Positions 28,075 to 30,009 of a stretch of DNA of 30,009 nt are shown here, piece by piece; position 1 is the stretch's first letter; the number at the start of each line of letters is the position of its first letter. This stretch comes from an uncultured Oscillospiraceae bacterium (GTDB lineage: Bacteria; Bacillota_A; Clostridia; Oscillospirales; Acutalibacteraceae). Made by a program: the position numbers and the translations under genes. The DNA is taken from the NCBI GenBank assembly GCA_910587995.1, contig CAJUNS010000031.1, positions 1 through 30,009 on the forward strand, in the 5' to 3' direction. The notes under the pieces were generated by a model, which was not told the origin of the DNA, did no database searches, and was given only the letters and a program-made list of their open reading frames with translations.

Positions 28075-28779
28075 TCAGCAGGCCCCTTTCTCAATCCATG
28101 CCTGGGTATACGGGCACACCTCAATACATTTCCCGCACAGAGTAATCTCTTTCCCCACCCGCTCTAAGGCCAGCGCCCGCGCCGCCTTCCGGCAGGCCTC
28201 TACATCCACCAGGGCCTCCCGCTCCACTTTCACATTCCAAAGAGCCCCCTGGATTGCTCTCCCCGGGCACTGTTCCTGACAGCGTGTACACCCGCCGCAC
28301 TGAGAGCTGTTCACAGGCTGGCCCAGGCTCTCAAAGGGGGCGTCCGTCAGCACAGAGCTCAGCCGCACTGCCGGGCCAAACTCCCGGGTGACCAGCAGGG
28401 CTGATTTCCCAATCCAGCCCAGCCCGCTGCGGGTGGCGCAGGTCTTGTGGGGGAGCGGGGTCCTGTACCCAGCGGACTCCGCCACAGAGGTGGTGGTCTG
28501 GGCCAAAGCCCGGAATCCCCGCTCCTGGAGGAAAGAGGCCGCGGTTTCCGCCAGGATATCCAGCTTGGCGTTTAGGGCGTAATACTGCTCGTAATAGTCC
28601 TGAGTGGGGCCCTCTGCAATCCCGCATATTGTGGAGGCGGGCAGCGCCACCGCCAGGGATACGCACCGAGTCCAAGTATCAGAGAGGGCGCTGATATCCC
28701 CAAAGCCCACCAAGTCCGCGCAGCCTGCTCGGAGCAGGGCGGTCAGCCGGGCAGTCAGGCTCACATTTTGGCTGCTCAT
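28075..28779 (-). CDS. short QueG-like protein with two [4Fe-4S] clusters
   Basis: A 234-residue protein related to the B12/iron-sulfur part of QueG (COG1600). SGLGWIGKSALLVTREFG is the conserved cobalamin-side motif. The cluster cysteines are CGGCTRCQEQCP and CGKCIEVCP, with extra cysteines nearby. It lacks the HEAT-like C-terminus of true QueG (about 380 residues). As the window already has queH, this protein probably does another reduction; its real role is unknown. Its ATG overlaps the metA stop (ATGA), so the two are coupled. Confidence 0.82.
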   Translation of the reverse strand: MSSQNVSLTARLTALLRAGCADLVGFGDISALSDTWTRCVSLAVALPASTICGIAEGPTQDYYEQYYALNAKLDILAETAASFLQERGFRALAQTTTSVAESAGYRTPLPHKTCATRSGLGWIGKSALLVTREFGPAVRLSSVLTDAPFESLGQPVNSSQCGGCTRCQEQCPGRAIQGALWNVKVEREALVDVEACRKAARALALERVGKEITLCGKCIEVCPYTQAWIEKGAC

Positions 28780-29705
28780 GAAAGAGTACTTCCTTCCCCA
28801 ATGAAATCATAAGGCACCTGCTGGTATACATAATAGTTCAGCCAATTGGCCACCAGCAGGTGGGCATTGGAACGCCAGGTAAAAGGCGGGGGCTGGGCCG
28901 GGTCATCGTTGGGAAAATAGTGATAGGGGATTTTAGGCTCCAGGCCCTTATTTAGGTCCCGAAAGTACTCTTTGGCCAGGGTGTCCCGGTCGTACTCCGC
29001 GTGGCCGGTGATGAAAATGCGCCGGCCTCCCCGCTGGGCGGCAATGTGCAGCCCAGCCAGATCCGACACCGCCAGGGGGATTAGGTCCCGGCAGGCCCGC
29101 ACGTCCTCCAGGCACACCTGCGTGTAGCGGGAATGGGGGGCGAAATAGTTGTCGTCAAAGCCCCGCAGAAGAGGATGGTAAGGGTTGAGCACCTGGTGGT
29201 TGTAGATGCCGCTGAGCTTTTCGGGCAGGGGATGCTTTTCAATGCCATAATGGTAGTAGAGCCCCGCCTGAGCGGCCCAACATATATATAAGGTAGAGTA
29301 GACGTTCTGCCGGGTCCAGTCCATAATGGCGCACATCTCCCGCCAGTAATCCACCTCCTCAAAGGGCAGCTTCTCCACAGGCGCGCCGGTGATGATCAGC
29401 CCGTCAAAACGGCGGGCGCGGACGTCGGCAAAAGTCTTATAGAAGCGGTCCAGGTGGGAGCGGCTGGTATTTTTGCTCACATGAGTGGCCGGGTGCAGCA
29501 GCTCCACATCCACCTGCAAAGGGGTGTTGCCCAGCAGGCGCAGCAGCTGGGTTTCGGTTTCCACCTTGTTGGGCATTAAATTTAGAATAGCGATGCGCAG
29601 AGGCCGGATGTCCTGGACGGCGGCGCGCTCATGGGTAATCACAAAGATGTTCTCGGACTCCAGCGCCTCAATGGCTGGAAGGTCCGCCTGGATGCGAATG
29701 GGCAA
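28776..29705 (-). CDS. metA: homoserine O-acetyltransferase (MetA family)
   Basis: A 309-residue MetA. It activates homoserine in methionine synthesis. The TTG at 29705 gives MPIRIQADLPAIEALESENI, matching the conserved MPI start of the family; GTG at 29711 is possible, and AGAAGGG lies upstream. The nucleophile is in YICWAAQ (C142), and the His/Glu pair is in GHAEYD. Residue 111 is glutamate (GAPVEKLPFEEV), which in characterised MetA proteins marks acetyl-CoA use, while glycine there marks succinyl-CoA. So the product is probably O-acetylhomoserine despite the MetA fold. The frame upstream of 29705 is leader, and I see no SAM riboswitch or T-box in it. Confidence 0.94.
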   Translation of the reverse strand: MPIRIQADLPAIEALESENIFVITHERAAVQDIRPLRIAILNLMPNKVETETQLLRLLGNTPLQVDVELLHPATHVSKNTSRSHLDRFYKTFADVRARRFDGLIITGAPVEKLPFEEVDYWREMCAIMDWTRQNVYSTLYICWAAQAGLYYHYGIEKHPLPEKLSGIYNHQVLNPYHPLLRGFDDNYFAPHSRYTQVCLEDVRACRDLIPLAVSDLAGLHIAAQRGGRRIFITGHAEYDRDTLAKEYFRDLNKGLEPKIPYHYFPNDDPAQPPPFTWRSNAHLLVANWLNYYVYQQVPYDFIGEGSTLS

Positions 29706-29772
29706 AAACACACAACCCTTCTGGAAAATACTTGGTAAAAACCCCAAGATGCGAAAAAAGACGAAAAAGGGG

Positions 29773-29801
29773 TTGACATAATCGGGGTGAATCGGTATAA
29801 T
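29773..29801 (+). promoter_or_regulatory. strong plus-strand promoter inside the metA leader
   Basis: Perfect TTGACA (29773-29778), a 17-base spacer and perfect TATAAT (29796-29801), pointing right, against metA. Confidence 0.8.
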
Positions 29802-29843
29802 ATCCCTTGCAGTCGCGAGGCGGCAACGCCCCGGCCTGCGGCT

Positions 29844-29872
29844 ATTATACCATAGTCCGTCCCGCTTGTACA
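29844..29872 (-). promoter_or_regulatory. promoter of the metA gene cluster
   Basis: Minus-strand TGTACA (29867-29872), a 17-base spacer and TATAAT (29844-29849), preceded by TGG as an extended -10. It gives a leader of about 130 bases before the TTG start. Confidence 0.75.
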
Positions 29873-29926
29873 GGGGAAGGCAAAGGAATGAGCCAAAAAC
29901 TTTTTTGGAAAAATTCAAAAAGGGGC

Positions 29927-29955
29927 TTGACAAATCCGGAAAGATATGGTAAAGT
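29927..29955 (+). promoter_or_regulatory. promoter for a feature beyond the right edge
   Basis: TTGACA (29927-29932), a 17-base spacer and TAAAGT (29950-29955) with A/T-rich DNA upstream. The transcript would start near 29962 and leave the window. The look is that of a stable-RNA or highly expressed promoter, but the target is not visible. Confidence 0.7.
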
Positions 29956-30009
29956 AGTCAAGCGCTCGAGAGAGGGAGCCGAAAGCGGAGGCGGTAAGCG
30001 GAAGCGGAC

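Noticed and set aside
1..30009. CRISPR array, tRNA, rRNA, prophage or complete insertion sequence
   Set aside because: No regular spacer-repeat pattern, no T-loop consensus, no rRNA core sequence and no transposase, integrase or phage protein was seen by eye.

Overview
The window looks like chromosomal DNA of a high-GC member of the Clostridia, probably a gut Oscillospirales-type bacterium. The signs are the order rpmG-secE-nusG-rplK-rplA, a zinc-ribbon L33, QueH instead of full-length QueG, a single-chain PurL of about 1250 residues, an acetyl-CoA-type MetA, a class I c-di-GMP riboswitch upstream of a sortase-anchored protein, and strong AGGAGG-type ribosome binding sites. The placement is inferred from gene content only. 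I saw no rRNA, tRNA, CRISPR array, phage gene or transposase.

Layout. 98-442 is a small membrane protein that shares a bidirectional terminator with the ribosomal operon. 490-3022 (minus) is rpmG-secE-nusG-rplK-rplA, from a clear promoter at 2993-3022, with an L1-type leader before rplK. 3061-3846 (minus) is an unknown soluble protein. 4306-4743 holds two small unknown genes in one reading frame. 5056-7645 is queH, an amidohydrolase, a possible PD-(D/E)XK-fold protein and a small hypothetical gene. 8001-9311 is a CNNM/CBS membrane protein. 9828-12470 is an envelope-stress-like module: a DUF2089 regulator, a 46-residue protein and a large LiaX/YvlB-like protein. 12686-13837 (minus) is a Gfo/Idh/MocA oxidoreductase. 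14083-18901 is purL plus a DAHP synthase. 19294-20484 is alanine racemase. 20569-23433 (minus) is a 954-residue cell-wall-anchored protein with a long regulatory leader. 24468-25961 is glycerol kinase. 26142-29705 (minus) is metA, a short QueG-like iron-sulfur protein, a HAD phosphatase, a GNAT acetyltransferase and a gamma-glutamylcyclotransferase-like protein. The right edge has a strong outward promoter for something beyond the window.

Two things stand out. First, the surface protein appears to be controlled at two levels. Two class I c-di-GMP aptamers lie in tandem in its 5' leader (23468-23650). Upstream of them, a perfect 17-bp inverted repeat (23914-23930 and 24046-24062) encloses a 115-bp segment carrying a good promoter that now points away from the gene. 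This is the expected layout of an invertible-promoter phase switch feeding a c-di-GMP riboswitch and an adhesin.

Second, five copies of a 71-91 bp palindromic element (3926, 4894, 7810, 12477 and 19060) end in GGGnGTGTCC-type inverted repeats. Three copies are flanked by perfect 9-bp target duplications, a fourth by an 8/9 duplication, and the fifth by an imperfect one. They form a family of non-autonomous transposable elements (MITEs), and one copy sits exactly at the stop codon of the LiaX-like gene.
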